A stretch of 5,880 bases of DNA from Candidatus Bathyarchaeota archaeon (lineage in GTDB: Archaea > Thermoproteota > Bathyarchaeia > Bathyarchaeales > Bathyarchaeaceae). The stretch spans positions 255,008-260,887 of the forward strand of contig CP070826.1 of the NCBI GenBank assembly GCA_020344435.1. Reading direction: 5' to 3'. Below are positions 5,604-5,880 of this stretch, one piece after another. The notes beneath the pieces are model-generated. The model was not told the origin of the DNA. It saw only the letters and a list, made by a program, of their open reading frames with translations, and did no database searches. The position numbers were made by a program, and so were the translations under genes. How positions within the stretch are numbered: position 1 is the first letter of the stretch; each line of letters begins with the position of its first letter.

Positions 5604-5880
5604 TTGGCGTTTGAGGAGTTCAAATATACTCTAGGAAAGGTCGATAGGGGGTACAACAACAGGACGCTCTACATAAACCTGACAGACAAGAAGATTATGA
5701 GCAAGCCAGTCACGAAGGAAATGAGAGACCTCTTCATTGGCGGCCGCGGGTTCAATATCTGGCTGCTGTGGAATGCTCTGCCAAAGGATCGCGTCATCAG
5801 GTGGGATGACCCTGAGAATGAGATATGCATAGCCTGCGGTCCTATGGGTGGGATTCCCCTCTATCCTGGGAGCGGAAAGA
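5604..5880 (+). CDS. Aldehyde:ferredoxin oxidoreductase, N-terminal part (3' end outside window)
   Basis: Start of a tungsten/molybdenum bis-pterin enzyme that oxidises aldehydes to carboxylic acids and passes electrons to ferredoxin in the cytoplasm. The 92 visible residues carry the AOR first-domain signature: a strand GYNNRTLYINLT in the place of the usual GYWGKILRVNLT, then FIGGRGFNIWLLWNALP (44-60). DPENEICIACGPMGGIPLYPGSGK (69-92) corresponds to the family's NPL-x-x-x-xGPLTGT-x-xPGSGR segment. The frame closes upstream at TGA 5595-5597, and TTG 5604 is the only plausible initiator before the conserved region; GGTGAT precedes it by five bases. The N-terminal lead-in (AFEEFKYTLGKVDR) is about a dozen residues longer than in classical AORs as I recall them, which suggests a distinct subfamily. 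Which aldehyde it uses, and whether tungsten or molybdenum is bound, cannot be told from this fragment; the 4Fe-4S ligands lie beyond the window. It is divergent from the surface-protein gene across 233 bases. Confidence 0.88.
   Translation, partial: MAFEEFKYTLGKVDRGYNNRTLYINLTDKKIMSKPVTKEMRDLFIGGRGFNIWLLWNALPKDRVIRWDDPENEICIACGPMGGIPLYPGSGK

Noticed and set aside
5422..5604. A 60-codon minus-strand open frame filling the divergent intergenic region, starting at ATG 5604
   Set aside because: It overlaps the AOR promoter, ribosome-binding site and start, has no clear Shine-Dalgarno, and its translation resembles no domain. The region is better explained by regulatory DNA.
5591..5614. ATG at 5591 as a start for a leader peptide or for AOR
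   Set aside because: It gives only seven codons (MVISIGV) before TGA and is not in the AOR frame. The GGTGAT inside it works as the ribosome-binding site for TTG 5604.
1..5880. CRISPR arrays, insertion sequences or transfer-associated repeats
   Set aside because: I saw no regularly spaced direct repeats, transposase frames or terminal inverted repeats. The only repetition is the in-frame protein repeats of the surface protein.

Overview
The window looks like a piece of an archaeal chromosome. The evidence is an archaeal-type threonyl-tRNA synthetase C-terminal half, an alanine aminotransferase that (from memory) closely resembles the Pyrococcus enzyme, a stand-alone AsnC/Lrp ligand-binding (RAM) protein, the start of a tungsten-type aldehyde:ferredoxin oxidoreductase (AOR), an AT-rich BRE/TATA promoter, and a secreted protein dense in N-glycosylation sequons. 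The gene mix and moderate GC would suit an uncultured anaerobic archaeon of the Bathyarchaeia/TACK kind. That placement is an inference, not a demonstration.

Layout. Bases 1-1044 (+) are the 3' part of thrS, open at the left edge. After a 75-base gap with a possible TATA box comes ilvE (1120-2010, +), a branched-chain aminotransferase. It converges, with only 7 bases between stop codons, on an alanine-type class I aminotransferase (2018-3220, -). Upstream of that on the minus strand lie a small RAM-domain protein (3307-3546, -) and a 574-residue surface protein (3646-5370, -). A 233-base divergent intergenic region (5371-5603) holds promoters for both sides. From 5604 (+) the AOR gene begins at a TTG codon and runs off the right edge.

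How the genes fit together. The two aminotransferases both use the glutamate/2-oxoglutarate couple. They can interconvert alanine and the branched-chain amino acids with pyruvate and branched-chain 2-oxoacids, and a RAM protein, a family that binds amino acids, sits directly upstream of one of them. In peptide-fermenting archaea, 2-oxoacids are converted to acyl-CoAs or aldehydes, and AOR oxidises the aldehydes with ferredoxin. An amino-acid-metabolism neighbourhood is therefore a reasonable but unproven reading.

The least explained object is the 574-residue protein. It has a pilin-like hydrophobic N-terminus followed by five tandem ~100-residue beta-rich repeats. Each repeat carries exactly one cysteine, inside a C-x-W-x-W motif (one-residue insertion in the last), and there are 21 N-glycosylation sequons overall. 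I do not recognise a named family for it.
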